A stretch of DNA of 64,000 bases from positions 1 to 64,000 of the forward strand of contig CADBXL010000020.1 of NCBI GenBank assembly GCA_902798615.1, given 5' to 3'. The position numbers and the translations under genes were made by a program. The notes beneath the pieces are model-generated. The model saw only the letters and a program-made list of their open reading frames with translations, was not told the origin of the DNA and searched no databases. Positions 1-7,825 of this stretch are shown here, piece after piece; position 1 is the first letter of the stretch; the number at the start of each line of letters is the position of its first letter. The DNA comes from an uncultured Bacteroidales bacterium (GTDB lineage Bacteria > Bacteroidota > Bacteroidia > Bacteroidales > Bacteroidaceae).

Positions 1-23
1 GGCTACCAGTATTAAATATTATT

Positions 24-100
24 CACTTTTCACTATTAACTATTCACTTACAAATCTAATTTGTATTTTATAATTTTTCATTGTTCATTTTTAATTTAAG
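24..100. repeat. 7-bp-period tandem repeat array (two blocks)
   Basis: Two AT-rich blocks (about 24-52 and 76-100) read as degenerate heptamers, for example TTCACTT, TTCACTA, TTAACTA, TTCACTT in succession. They end close to the ATG at 116. The upstream partner gene lies outside the window. This is one member of a family of short-period arrays found throughout the window. Confidence 0.6.
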
Positions 101-115
101 AATAATTTACTGCCT

Positions 116-838
116 ATGTTCCCAACAATCCAGGAAAACTTCACCATACTGCTTCGTGCAGGGGCGTTCGGCATTATTGACGAGCCTCTCAAACCTATGT
201 CCAGTTTCAAGTGGAACAAACTCGTGGCTACTGCAAAGAAACTTGGCATCCACGGCTATATAGTGGCAGGAGCACAACAACTGAAGGATGACCCACTTCT
301 GCCGCCAGATATCAACATTCCTACCCCAAAGGAGAAGTTTGAATATCCAGAGACAGCCCTTTACGGATTTCTGTCCGCACGCCGCTACCGTAAGATAAGC
401 GAGCAGGAGAAACATAACATAGATTGCAGTATGGAAACCCTCAACTTCCTGCATCTGCTCGTCGCAAACATAGACCTCATCATCACGAGAGACATGTCAT
501 TAAGCGGTATAATTGCAGTTGGCGAGTATCTAAGAACTAAAGGTAACCGCGTGGACTTCGTGAAGCTCAACCAATGGATTCACCGTCTCGGCATAGCGCA
601 GGCAGCCTCATTCATCGGCCACATGCTCATCGAGCTCTTCGATTTCGAGACCGAGGAACTGGAGTTCATGACAAGGACATACAAGAAACCGCTCATTCAC
701 TACGAACGTCTTCTCGACAATGCCTTCAACCCACAGCATAAGTTCCGCAGGGCTTCAAGGCTAAACCTCGCATTCATCGAGACTTCAAGCTATCACCTGC
801 TTAATTTCAAGACAAGAATTACTGATATAGAAGAATAA
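116..838 (+). CDS. conserved hypothetical protein (240 aa)
   Basis: A 240-residue soluble protein with no signal peptide and no membrane segment. The composition is ordinary, mostly helical, and codon use matches the neighbours. I do not recognise the family. The ATG at 116 was chosen because it follows the AT-rich spacer directly and gives a normal, compact N-terminus (MFPTIQENFTILLRAGAFG). A DUF5687 membrane gene follows in the same direction after a 154-bp repeat-filled spacer. Both could be transcribed together, but the sequence gives no functional link. Confidence 0.75.
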   Translation: MFPTIQENFTILLRAGAFGIIDEPLKPMSSFKWNKLVATAKKLGIHGYIVAGAQQLKDDPLLPPDINIPTPKEKFEYPETALYGFLSARRYRKISEQEKHNIDCSMETLNFLHLLVANIDLIITRDMSLSGIIAVGEYLRTKGNRVDFVKLNQWIHRLGIAQAASFIGHMLIELFDFETEELEFMTRTYKKPLIHYERLLDNAFNPQHKFRRASRLNLAFIETSSYHLLNFKTRITDIEE

Positions 839-841
839 GCC

Positions 842-988
842 CATGTACAATTTACCATGTACAATTTACAATTTAGCTAGCGCAGAAAGGGCATGTACAA
901 TTTGGCTGGCACAGAAAGGCATTACTCAAAAAAAATGGAAAAATGCATAAATGAAAATTGTACATTGTACATGGTCAATGGTAAATAA
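842..988. repeat. inverted pair of 7-bp-period arrays filling a spacer
   Basis: The left arm (about 843-877) is five heptamers of the type ATGTACA / ATTTACC. The right arm (954-988) is five heptamers of the reverse-complement type TACATTG / TACATGG / TCAATGG. Between them are two imperfect direct copies of a segment of about 28 bp (around 865-893 and 892-920). The left arm starts within a few bases of the stop at 838 and the right arm ends 4 bp before the ATG at 993. Confidence 0.8.
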
Positions 989-992
989 AAAG

Positions 993-2519
993 ATGCTAAC
1001 TATCCGTCAACTCTACCCTATCCTCCGTAACCACCAGAAACTATCGGAACGCCGTTCACCTATGTTCAATCAAGGCAAGGTGGCAAAGTTCATGGCATAT
1101 CTTATGGTCGGCCTTCTGGTGATGTATCTCATCGGATTCTCCATATCTCTGGCTCTCATAGCCACAGATGTAAGGAACATGACTGCCTACGAATTCATGT
1201 ACGCCTTCCTGCCTTTTGTCCTGACACTCGACTTCTTTGCGCGTTTCATGCTCCAACAGACTCCAGCACAGCAGGTTAAGCCCTATGTGCTACTGCCAAT
1301 CCCACGATATACGTGTATCGATTTCTTCATCATCCGCTCATTGCTCTCCTACGGCAATCTGGTCATGATGTTCCTCTATGTGCCATTCGCACTTATGGCA
1401 GTTGTCTTTGCAGAAGGCTTAGGCCTTACATTGCTGTTCCTTCTCGGTTTTTATGTCATAGAACTGATTCTCTCTCAGGTCTATTCCATTTTCCGAACAC
1501 TCGTAAGCCATAACATGCTATACTGGATAGGCATCATCCCATTACTTGCACTTGTAGCCTCCCCACTCTTCTTCAATGCCGACTGGTCTCTAACCGTGAG
1601 CCTCGACCGCCTTATACGCGGCTATGCACATCTGGGTAGCTGGATATGCAATGGAAACGCAATAGCATGGTGCTCTATGTTCGTAATCCTTGGCATTGTG
1701 ACAGCCATAAACCGACGCTTGCAGCATAAGTTCGTATATGCAGAGCTTTCACGCGAGGAAAAGGCAATAAAGGTAAGCACAAAACAGAGCTTCAAGTTCC
1801 TGAACGAATGGGGAGTAATCGGAGAATTCCTCCGTCTGGAAATGTTCTCTATACGCCGAAACAAGAACGTGCGCAAAGCCTTTATCTCAGCCAACATAAT
1901 AGTACTGGTACTCAGTCTTGTATGCTCTTTCAGTTCTGTTTACGACGACCTCGGAATGGTACGCTTCTGGCTAATATACAACTTCTCAATCTACGGAGCC
2001 ATGATGCTGCTGCGCATCATGACATTCGAGGGAAACTACATCGAGCGCCTTATGATGGGGCATCACACCATTGAGCAACTTCTTGTAGCCAAGTTCTATT
2101 TCTACAGCGCCATACTCCTGTTCCCATTCATCCTGATGATTCCAATGGTCATCACGGGAAAAGCAAGTCTGCTGATGCTCTTCTCCTACATGGCATTCAC
2201 GGCAGGAGTAGGCAACTTCCTGTTCATGCAGCTCGCCGTATATAACAAGCAGACAGCCCCGCTCAATCAGAAGTTCACAGGCAGGACAATGGTAGAAAAC
2301 AGTTGGATTATGATTTTCATCGAGATACTCGCATTCACCATGCCTATCCTTCTCATCAAAATCTTTATGGTTTTCGCATCAGAGAACACCGCTTACATCA
2401 TCCTCCTTGCCATCGGCCTCACATTCATCGGCACCCACCGCCTGTGGCTCGGCAACATCTACAAGCGTCTTAACAAGCGGAAATACGAGAACATCGAGGC
2501 TATGATGGCAACAAGATAG
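993..2519 (+). CDS. DUF5687-type multi-pass membrane protein (ABC-2-like permease)
   Basis: A 508-aa polytopic membrane protein with about ten hydrophobic segments. The order and tone resemble Bacteroidota DUF5687 proteins, which behave like ABC-2 export permeases and normally work with a separate ATPase. No ATPase gene lies next to it here, so the partner may be upstream of the window. I chose the ATG at 993 (MLTIRQLYPILRNHQKLSER) over the upstream ATG at 951, because the upstream residues are encoded by the heptamer repeat arm and look non-coding. The N-terminal amphipathic stretch followed by the first TM is typical of the family. The substrate cannot be deduced. Confidence 0.7.
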   Translation: MLTIRQLYPILRNHQKLSERRSPMFNQGKVAKFMAYLMVGLLVMYLIGFSISLALIATDVRNMTAYEFMYAFLPFVLTLDFFARFMLQQTPAQQVKPYVLLPIPRYTCIDFFIIRSLLSYGNLVMMFLYVPFALMAVVFAEGLGLTLLFLLGFYVIELILSQVYSIFRTLVSHNMLYWIGIIPLLALVASPLFFNADWSLTVSLDRLIRGYAHLGSWICNGNAIAWCSMFVILGIVTAINRRLQHKFVYAELSREEKAIKVSTKQSFKFLNEWGVIGEFLRLEMFSIRRNKNVRKAFISANIIVLVLSLVCSFSSVYDDLGMVRFWLIYNFSIYGAMMLLRIMTFEGNYIERLMMGHHTIEQLLVAKFYFYSAILLFPFILMIPMVITGKASLLMLFSYMAFTAGVGNFLFMQLAVYNKQTAPLNQKFTGRTMVENSWIMIFIEILAFTMPILLIKIFMVFASENTAYIILLAIGLTFIGTHRLWLGNIYKRLNKRKYENIEAMMATR

Positions 2520-2530
2520 GAATACTTCAC

Positions 2531-2656
2531 CTCCGTTCCAAGTCCGTTTCAGGTCCGTTGTAAGTCCGTTGTAAAACCGTTGTAAGTCCGTTCCTAAGAA
2601 TGGGAGGAAAATGGGAGTTACATAGGACTTGCGAGGGAATCACATGGGACTTGCAG
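2531..2656. repeat. inverted pair of 11-bp-period arrays
   Basis: The left arm (2531-2595) is six units of the AGTCCGTTGTA type, each 11 bp. The right arm (2613-2656) is four 11-bp units of the inverse type GGGAGTTACAT / AGGACTTGCGA. It begins 11 bp after the DUF5687 stop. The same two unit types recur at 21.3, 25.8, 41.9, 47.6 and 56.0 kb. Confidence 0.85.
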
Positions 2657-2668
2657 TAAGCCCAACTG

Positions 2669-2807
2669 CGGTCATTTTGGTCATTAGGTCATTTGGTCAA
2701 AATGATTCTGAGTTGTCAAAATCCTCCACTATATATAAATATTTAATATTTATATATAGTGAGCAAATGACACATTCCGAAAATGAAAATGACCATTTTG
2801 ACCTGGA
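2669..2807. other. candidate replication origin or control region: GGTCA iterons flanking an AT-rich palindrome
   Basis: From about 2669 to 2704 the motif GGTCA recurs four times at 8-9 bp spacing (GGTCATTTT, GGTCATTA, GGTCATTT, GGTCAAAA). After the palindrome at 2728-2760 the inverse occurs twice (AATGACC and TTTTGACC, about 2788-2805), inside the first codons of the HIRAN gene. A similar cluster lies just after the last gene of the island (7173-7206). Iterons plus an AT-rich dyad next to a primase/helicase-type gene is the layout of a replicon origin. This is inference from layout only. Confidence 0.4.
2728..2760. repeat. perfect 33-nt AT-rich palindrome
   Basis: The arms 2728-2743 (ACTATATATAAATATT) and 2745-2760 (AATATTTATATATAGT) are perfect reverse complements around a single central T at 2744. 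It ends 6 bp before the ATG of the HIRAN gene. It could be an operator, a DNA-unwinding element or a cruciform. GC content is very low and there is no T-run, so a terminator is unlikely. Confidence 0.8.
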
Positions 2808-3993
2808 ACGCACTCAGGCAGCAGAGGAGTTTATCAAGACTTTGCAGAATGGCGAGCCACTTATATTGGCGGCTGAGCCTGACAATCATAAGGACTGTCA
2901 GGCCATTGCCGTTTACAAGGACTATACGCGGAAAGTGGGCTACATAAAGCATGAAAGATGCAAAGACATCAAACCGCTGTTGGATGCTACAGGTCTGTGC
3001 GACGCTGTGGTGTCTGGCAACGATGGTCATCTGACGTTCTATGTGGAGATTCCCAATGCACCTGAAAGCGTGGTGCTGCCAACACAAAGAGCGCGGGTAT
3101 TGCCGGAAAGTCCATTGCCGCAAGACTGTGCCCTGGCTTATTCAGATGCAGAACGAGCCTTGCAAATAGTGGCACCAAGAATAGCAGCCTTGAAGTTGAC
3201 GGCTGACAACATAAAAACGCTATTGTCAATGGCCGAACGATATATGCCGCTATCGGCTGTCTCGTTGAGCTATGACGATGACTATTGGCGTGACCGAGTG
3301 CTACAGAAACTCCGTGAGGCTACAAAGATGAAACTGCCCGATGAACAAGAGAAGCAGCAAGTAAAACAGTTGTATGACCAATTGCGCAATATAACCGGTG
3401 ACCTACATCGTGCCCATGAGCATCCGCAGTATCAGGTTTTTGAACGTCAACTGACTCAGCTGAGAGCGCAGAAAGAACTGTTTGAGAAGTTCGAGAAATA
3501 TGTCTCTGCATCAAAAGACGGTCTTTCAGAAGCAGTTGGACGCTTACAGACTTGGTTTGAGGAAATGCCTCGTGTGGAACTTCGCAATACGAAAGACCAC
3601 GAATCGTTGGCTGAGACATTGAGTTACATGGGTGTATCGCGTAGAGAACTATATGATGTGTACGCCGCAGTATTGCTGTTAGAGAAGTATGAGAACGTGA
3701 CTGACAGCAAGGAAGGGGAAATGAAAAAGAACGACAGGCAGTTCGGCTTCATGATGCGTTCCGGGCATAGCGACGAGGAGATAGCGAGGGCTATGGAGGG
3801 CTTGTGCGTGGCGTGTGGGAGCAGTAATGCCCATACGCTGGCACGGAAGCTCGTGGAACTGAATAATGAGGGCTTTATCCAGATTAGCGATGAGAAGCCT
3901 GGAGATGTGTATAGTGAGCTGTGCGCGGTGTTCGGTGTTCCTAACATTAAGGATAAGGCATTCCGCGAGGCATGGAGGAAGGAAAGAAACTGA
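2767..3993 (+). CDS. HIRAN domain protein
   Basis: A 408-aa soluble protein. Residues of roughly 10-100 fit a HIRAN domain: a strand, GEPLILAAEPDNHKDCQAIA, then KVGYIKHERCKDI and a C-terminal YVEIPNAPE. HIRAN domains recognise DNA ends or stalled forks. The middle (about 200-320) is charged and helical. The C-terminal 90 residues, starting around FGFMMRSGHSDEEIARAME, look like a small helical domain I cannot name. The ATG at 2767 is preferred to an upstream start at 2629, because the added residues would be encoded by repeats and by the palindrome. The gene opens the accessory island and probably acts in its replication or maintenance. Confidence 0.7.
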   Translation: MTHSENENDHFDLERTQAAEEFIKTLQNGEPLILAAEPDNHKDCQAIAVYKDYTRKVGYIKHERCKDIKPLLDATGLCDAVVSGNDGHLTFYVEIPNAPESVVLPTQRARVLPESPLPQDCALAYSDAERALQIVAPRIAALKLTADNIKTLLSMAERYMPLSAVSLSYDDDYWRDRVLQKLREATKMKLPDEQEKQQVKQLYDQLRNITGDLHRAHEHPQYQVFERQLTQLRAQKELFEKFEKYVSASKDGLSEAVGRLQTWFEEMPRVELRNTKDHESLAETLSYMGVSRRELYDVYAAVLLLEKYENVTDSKEGEMKKNDRQFGFMMRSGHSDEEIARAMEGLCVACGSSNAHTLARKLVELNNEGFIQISDEKPGDVYSELCAVFGVPNIKDKAFREAWRKERN

Positions 3994-4003
3994 TTGAACC
4001 ATT

Positions 4004-4246
4004 ATGGATCTTATTCTTTTTATTATAATTCGAGTTTTGGTACTGTCAATCATACTTGCTGGTTCTACGTATCTGGCAAAGGTGTCTGCACAGGCATTCA
4101 AGCGGCATAACAGATGGTGGAGGGATCTATGCAACCAATCGGAGAACAACCCTCACATTGCTCTTTTTGTAGTATTTCTCATAGGATATACATATGTAAC
4201 CTTATATATCTTAGACGCGATTATGAGAATGATTATTCCCTGGTAA
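4004..4246 (+). CDS. small two-TM membrane protein
   Basis: An 80-aa ORF starting 10 bp after the HIRAN stop. It has one hydrophobic helix at the N-terminus (LILFIIIRVLVLSIILAG), a basic loop with HNRWWRDL, and a second helix near the C-terminus (IALFVVFLIGYTYVTLYILD). Length, close spacing and charge pattern favour a real inner-membrane protein. There is no recognisable family. It could be a small accessory, holin-like or immunity-type protein of the island. Confidence 0.55.
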   Translation: MDLILFIIIRVLVLSIILAGSTYLAKVSAQAFKRHNRWWRDLCNQSENNPHIALFVVFLIGYTYVTLYILDAIMRMIIPW

Positions 4247-4252
4247 CAGAGG

Positions 4253-4302
4253 GTGGCTTTTCGTGGGAGTTAGTGGCATTTGGTGGCACTTCGTGGCGTT
4301 TC
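4253..4302. repeat. 10-bp-period tandem repeat (5 units)
   Basis: Five consecutive 10-bp units all start with GTGG: GTGGCTTTTC, GTGGGAGTTA, GTGGCATTTG, GTGGCACTTC, GTGGCGTTTC. The array lies 6 bp after the stop of the small membrane protein gene. It resembles the other short-period arrays of the window but has its own period and no clear inverted partner nearby. Confidence 0.8.
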
Positions 4303-4326
4303 AGTCACGGAGTGCTTTTTTTGTTG

Positions 4327-4378
4327 TAGTTTTGCACTCGCAATCGGATGGAAATCTGGTTGCGGGTGCTTTTCGTTT
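4327..4378 (+). promoter_or_regulatory. -7 box followed at once by a hairpin and T-rich tail
   Basis: TAGTTTTG at 4327-4334 fits the Bacteroidota -7 consensus. Directly downstream, GCACTCGCAA (about 4335-4344) pairs with TTGCGGGTGC (about 4361-4370), followed by TTTTCGTTT. Transcripts starting here would fold immediately into a terminator-like hairpin, so this may be an attenuator or a very short RNA before the BRO gene. A second small dyad (AGCGAAGCATTCGCT) follows at about 4388-4402. Confidence 0.45.
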
Positions 4379-4401
4379 ATGGGCCCAAGCGAAGCATTCG
4401 C

Positions 4402-4435
4402 TAATTGATAATTAATAATTGATAATTTAGAATGA
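4402..4435 (+). repeat. 7-bp-period array abutting the BRO start codon
   Basis: TAATTGA, TAATTAA, TAATTGA, TAATTTA follow in register and run into GAATGAATATG, so the array physically overlaps the start of the BRO gene. A second heptamer array sits at the other end of that gene. Confidence 0.8.
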
Positions 4436-4803
4436 ATATGGAAATTCAGATTTTCAAGGATGAGCGCTTCGGAGAAGTGAGAACAATGGTGATCAACGGT
4501 GAGCCTTGGTTCGTGGGTAAGGATGTGGCAGAGGTGCTCGGGTATAAAAGTCCTTCAGTTGCAATCTGTGAAAACGTGGATAGCGAGGACAAAACAACAT
4601 TCGTGATTTCCGAATCTGGTTCTAAGTATAAAAGCAAGACAACCTTCATCAATGAGTCTGGTCTTTATGCTCTCATCCTTTCCTCAAAGCTTCCACAGGC
4701 GAAGGAGTTCAAGCGCTGGGTGACGAGCGAGGTGCTTCCGCAGATAAGAAGCCTACCCTCCAGGGGGAGTGGTAACCATTGTAAATTAGAAATTAAAAAG
4801 TAA
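4432..4803 (+). CDS. BRO-N (phage antirepressor-like) protein, C-terminally truncated
   Basis: A 123-aa protein. Residues 1-105 match the BRO-N/antirepressor fold: MEIQIFKDERFGEVRT, then EPWFVGKDVAEVLGY, then FINESGLYALILSSKL and EFKRWVTSEVLPQIR. Such proteins bind DNA and usually carry a second C-terminal domain (KilA-C or ANT type). Here the reading frame leaves the domain at PQIRS and ends in about 16 residues encoded by a small dyad and by the heptamer array (4782 onward). The C-terminus therefore looks newly created by the repeat. It is phage- or satellite-derived and possibly no longer functional. Confidence 0.75.
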   Translation: MNMEIQIFKDERFGEVRTMVINGEPWFVGKDVAEVLGYKSPSVAICENVDSEDKTTFVISESGSKYKSKTTFINESGLYALILSSKLPQAKEFKRWVTSEVLPQIRSLPSRGSGNHCKLEIKK

Positions 4804-4828
4804 AAATTAGAAATTAATAAATAAAATT
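4782..4828 (+). repeat. 7-bp-period array between BRO and the VirE-type gene
   Basis: Six heptamers in register (TAAATTA, GAAATTA, AAAAGTA, AAAATTA, GAAATTA, ATAAATA) plus AAATTA lead directly into the ATG at 4829. The first three units encode the last residues and the stop codon of the BRO ORF. The array therefore replaces the normal 3' end of one gene and abuts the start of the next. Confidence 0.85.
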
Positions 4829-7171
4829 ATGAGTACACATGTAATTTACTATCGTGATGGAATGAAGATGATGCGCCCCGTCATCACAAGAGAAGAGTAT
4901 CTGGCACTTCGCGGCACACAGAAGCAGAAGGCTATACTGAAGAGCGTGCGCGAGGGTGACGAACGACAGAAGCATTGCCTCATCCAGATGAACTATTCGT
5001 GCCTGCCCAATGCGGACGGTACGCTGAAGGGTGCAACCGTGATGAGTACTTCGGTGGGTATGGACATCGACCACATTGCAGCCGAGGAGATGGTGCCATT
5101 AAAGGAGCGCATCCTCCAGAAGAAAGAGGAACTGGGATTGCTGATGCTGGAGATGAGCGCCCGAAAGCAAGGCTACCACCTCGTGTTCAAGCGTCGCCCC
5201 GAACTGAGTCAGGAGGATAATCTGAAATGGGCAAGCGAGCTGCTCGGTGTGCAATATGACGAGGGTGCAAAGGACATTACCCGCGTATTCTTCACCACAT
5301 CTGATTCTGCGGAAGACCTGCTGTATCTCAACGATGATATCTTTGCGATTGCTGAGAGCGAAGCCAACACGGATTCAACAAACGAAACAGATAAGGATGT
5401 GAAGACGAACACGAATAGCGCGAATCCGTCAGATACGCATCCATGTCAGGAACATAGCAGAAGCTTCAAGGGCATACCTTATACTTCTATCATCGCTGAG
5501 TATTGGCGCATAACAGGCGGTGAACCTACTGAGGGTGAACGCAACAGGCGGCTGCACAAACTGGCAGCCAACCTGCGTGCCATCTGCGACGACTCGGAGG
5601 AGTGGTTGCTGGAGGTGATGCCTCGCTACGGACTTTCTGTACAGGAGATGAAGAGCATCATCCACTCGGCTTGCAAGGAACCCACAAAGGGCTCACGTCT
5701 GATGGATCAGATAGTTGAAAGTGAAGAGCGGAGAATGAAGGGTGAAGAATTTTCTTCCGCTAACCAGGAACTCGACGATGAGGCTTCCGACGATTCTTCA
5801 ACGCCAAACTCCCAGCTTCCAATTCGGAAGATGCCACAAGGCATTCGTGACAGCATCAATGCCGTAGGTCCTCAGTTGGCAATGCCGGTGGTCACGGCTA
5901 TCTGTCCGTGCATAGGTACACTTGCTACGGGTGTGGTGCTCGATGTGCATGGTCGCAAGAAGGGGCTTAACCTCATCAGCTACATCGCCGGTGACTTTGC
6001 TTCAGGCAAGGGCGACATCGACCCCGTGGTAGAGGCTTGGATGAGCGAAGTGCAGGCTCTTGACAAGATGTACCAGATGCAGGAGGACGAATGGCGTGCC
6101 AAGAAACGCGCAGCAAAAAACAAGAAGGAGCAACCCGAGGAACCGAAGCTGCCCGTGCGCTTTATCACCTTGAACACGACTGTGGCAAACGTGGCCGAGC
6201 GCCTGGCAAACACGGAAGGAAAACATGCATTCTCGTTCACGCCCGAGGCTGATACGGTGGCTCAGAAGTTCCGCACGGCTATAAGCGACTTCTCGGTGAT
6301 GCTGCGTCAGGGCTATGACGGCTCGAAGTTCGAGCGTGAGGCTCGTTCAGCTGATGCCGTGAACGTGCATATCGAGCATCTGTTGTGGAACGTCACCATG
6401 TGTGGCACGCCCGACGCACTCTATCGTGTGGTATCAAACTATACTGACGGTTTCCAGAGCCGCATCGCGATAGCCCGTACACCCGACAACACGTTTGCAA
6501 AGTTGGAGGACAAGCCTTACGTGCTGACTTCGCGTCAGACGGAGCGCATCCAGCAGGTGGCGCATCTGCTGCCGTTGATGCAGGGTGAGGTGGTGCTGCC
6601 GAAACTTGAACAGAAAGGACGTGAGTGGGTGGAGCGCATACGTATCGAGACAATGAAGAACGACGACAAAGTGCGTGCCCGTCAGCGATTCCGTGTATGT
6701 GTAACGGCTCAGCGTATGACCTGTTGCCTGATGCTCTGCAAGGTGTGCGAGGTGCTGATACAGAAGCACGGATTCAATGGTGCAGAGATACAGTTGAAAC
6801 AATACCCGAACCTGTGGAAGGAACAGCTCTTGAAGGCACAGACACCTCTTCTGTTGGAGGCTTACGATGTTATAGCCGACTCGCTGCTGGAGAACGCCCT
6901 CCACTTCTTCCGCGACCGCATCGAAGCAGCATTCAGCAGTCGTGAATATGCTGGCAGCATAAGCGGCGAGCGACTGAAACGAGGCAAGAACGACTCTATC
7001 TACGAACGTCTGGATGTGCAGTTCACCTTCGAACAAGCCATGCAGCACTCGGTAGCCATCAAGGGTGCAGATGTGACCCACAACACCGTGCGACAGATGC
7101 TGAAGAACTGGCGCAAGCAAGGGCTGGTGATGCTGACGGAGAACGGAAAATATCGTAAGGTATATGGATAG
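4829..7171 (+). CDS. VirE-N/BT4734-like plus DUF3987 replication protein (fused)
   Basis: A 780-aa protein. Residues of about 1-170 fit the BT4734-like VirE N-terminal domain (GMDIDHIAAE, then KQGYHLVFKRRPEL, and TRVFFTTSDS), a primase-related fold. A linker rich in D/T/S follows, then a helical segment (about 225-290, YWRITGGEPTEGERNRRLHK). From about 310 there is a DUF3987-type domain with a P-loop-like AGDFASGKGD near residue 386 and a C-terminal winged-helix-like tail (VRQMLKNWRKQGLVMLTENG). Such proteins are typical replication or integration proteins of Bacteroidota mobile elements. At the right end of the window the same two modules occur as separate genes. It probably acts with the HIRAN protein at the adjacent iterons. 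Confidence 0.8.
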   Translation: MSTHVIYYRDGMKMMRPVITREEYLALRGTQKQKAILKSVREGDERQKHCLIQMNYSCLPNADGTLKGATVMSTSVGMDIDHIAAEEMVPLKERILQKKEELGLLMLEMSARKQGYHLVFKRRPELSQEDNLKWASELLGVQYDEGAKDITRVFFTTSDSAEDLLYLNDDIFAIAESEANTDSTNETDKDVKTNTNSANPSDTHPCQEHSRSFKGIPYTSIIAEYWRITGGEPTEGERNRRLHKLAANLRAICDDSEEWLLEVMPRYGLSVQEMKSIIHSACKEPTKGSRLMDQIVESEERRMKGEEFSSANQELDDEASDDSSTPNSQLPIRKMPQGIRDSINAVGPQLAMPVVTAICPCIGTLATGVVLDVHGRKKGLNLISYIAGDFASGKGDIDPVVEAWMSEVQALDKMYQMQEDEWRAKKRAAKNKKEQPEEPKLPVRFITLNTTVANVAERLANTEGKHAFSFTPEADTVAQKFRTAISDFSVMLRQGYDGSKFEREARSADAVNVHIEHLLWNVTMCGTPDALYRVVSNYTDGFQSRIAIARTPDNTFAKLEDKPYVLTSRQTERIQQVAHLLPLMQGEVVLPKLEQKGREWVERIRIETMKNDDKVRARQRFRVCVTAQRMTCCLMLCKVCEVLIQKHGFNGAEIQLKQYPNLWKEQLLKAQTPLLLEAYDVIADSLLENALHFFRDRIEAAFSSREYAGSISGERLKRGKNDSIYERLDVQFTFEQAMQHSVAIKGADVTHNTVRQMLKNWRKQGLVMLTENGKYRKVYG

Positions 7172-7172
7172 T

Positions 7173-7206
7173 GGTCAAAGTGGTCATGGTCATTTTGGTC
7201 AAAATT
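7173..7206. repeat. second GGTCA iteron cluster
   Basis: GGTCAAA, GGTCAT, GGTCATTTT, GGTCAAAATT lie directly after the stop codon at 7171. The 14-mer GGTCATTTTGGTCA is present here and at about 2669-2682, in the same orientation. The two clusters bracket the 4.5-kb island and could be origin iterons, regulatory sites or ends. Confidence 0.6.
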
Positions 7207-7242
7207 GATTTGAACTTAATTGATTAATTGCTGATTATCAAT

Positions 7243-7296
7243 GCAGAGACGCAAAGACGCAGAGCTTATAAACTTTGTGACTTTGCGTCTTAGCGT
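7243..7296. repeat. inverted pair of 8-bp-period repeats
   Basis: The left arm has GCAGAGAC, GCAAAGAC, GCAGAGC (7243-7265). The right arm has CTTTGCGT, CTTAGCGT (7281-7296), the reverse-complement type. A closely similar element lies at 37843-37896 after the Nudix gene. Confidence 0.8.
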
Positions 7297-7474
7297 TTGA
7301 GAACGATGCAAGGGACGAGGATTTTTTCTTTGATTTTTGTGAAAACATTTAGAGATATTTTGGAAACTCAGTAACTTTTGTATCAAAAATAAATTAACTG
7401 ACGTTAATCATAACATGTTATATGTAGGTAGGAAATGTTGTAACAACACCGGGGGGAACTACATGGGGAAATAT

Positions 7475-7675
7475 GTGGGCGCAAATTTGCGCTGACATCC
7501 AGAATCAACGAAATCCCTAATGATAGCATGGTTGAAAGAATGTGGGTCGAATTTTCGGCTGACATCCAGAATCCATGTAATCCCTAACGGTAGCATAGGA
7601 GAAAATACGAAGGCTGAAATTTCAGCTGTCGTAAAGAATCTATGAGATTTCTAACGACTGTCGCCGAATTCATGC
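7475..7675. repeat. three imperfect 67-bp tandem units, each with its own palindrome
   Basis: Units start at 7475, 7542 and 7609 (spacing 67 and 67). Shared blocks are GCTGACATCCAGAATC and ATCCCTAA. The third unit is more diverged. At the same place in each unit there is a dyad with a different stem: GCGCAAATTTGCGC, a near-dyad GTCGAATTTTCGGC, and GCTGAAATTTCAGC. The remaining spacer from about 7300 to 7825 shows no gene. It contains further small dyads (for example GGAC..GTCC near 7675-7685). Confidence 0.75.
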
Positions 7676-7825
7676 GGACGAGTCCTGAAAGAACGGCACC
7701 TATTGAATTTATCTATGTTAGGGTCGCACCTTTGGTGCTCTAATCAATCGCCTGAATTACAGCAATATGCATGTTGACCAATTCGTCGAACTCACGTCAA
7801 TGTAATATATTTGAGTACACTTTTA

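Noticed and set aside
7475-7675. CRISPR-like array
   Set aside because: There are only three units. The 67-bp period has no short identical repeat separated by unique spacers, and there are no cas genes.
7665-7700. Hammerhead-ribozyme-like core (GGACGAGTCC followed by TGAAAG)
   Set aside because: It lacks the CUGANGA start and the second half of stem II before GAAA, so the three-way junction cannot form. The GGAC/GTCC dyad is better seen as part of the repeat region.
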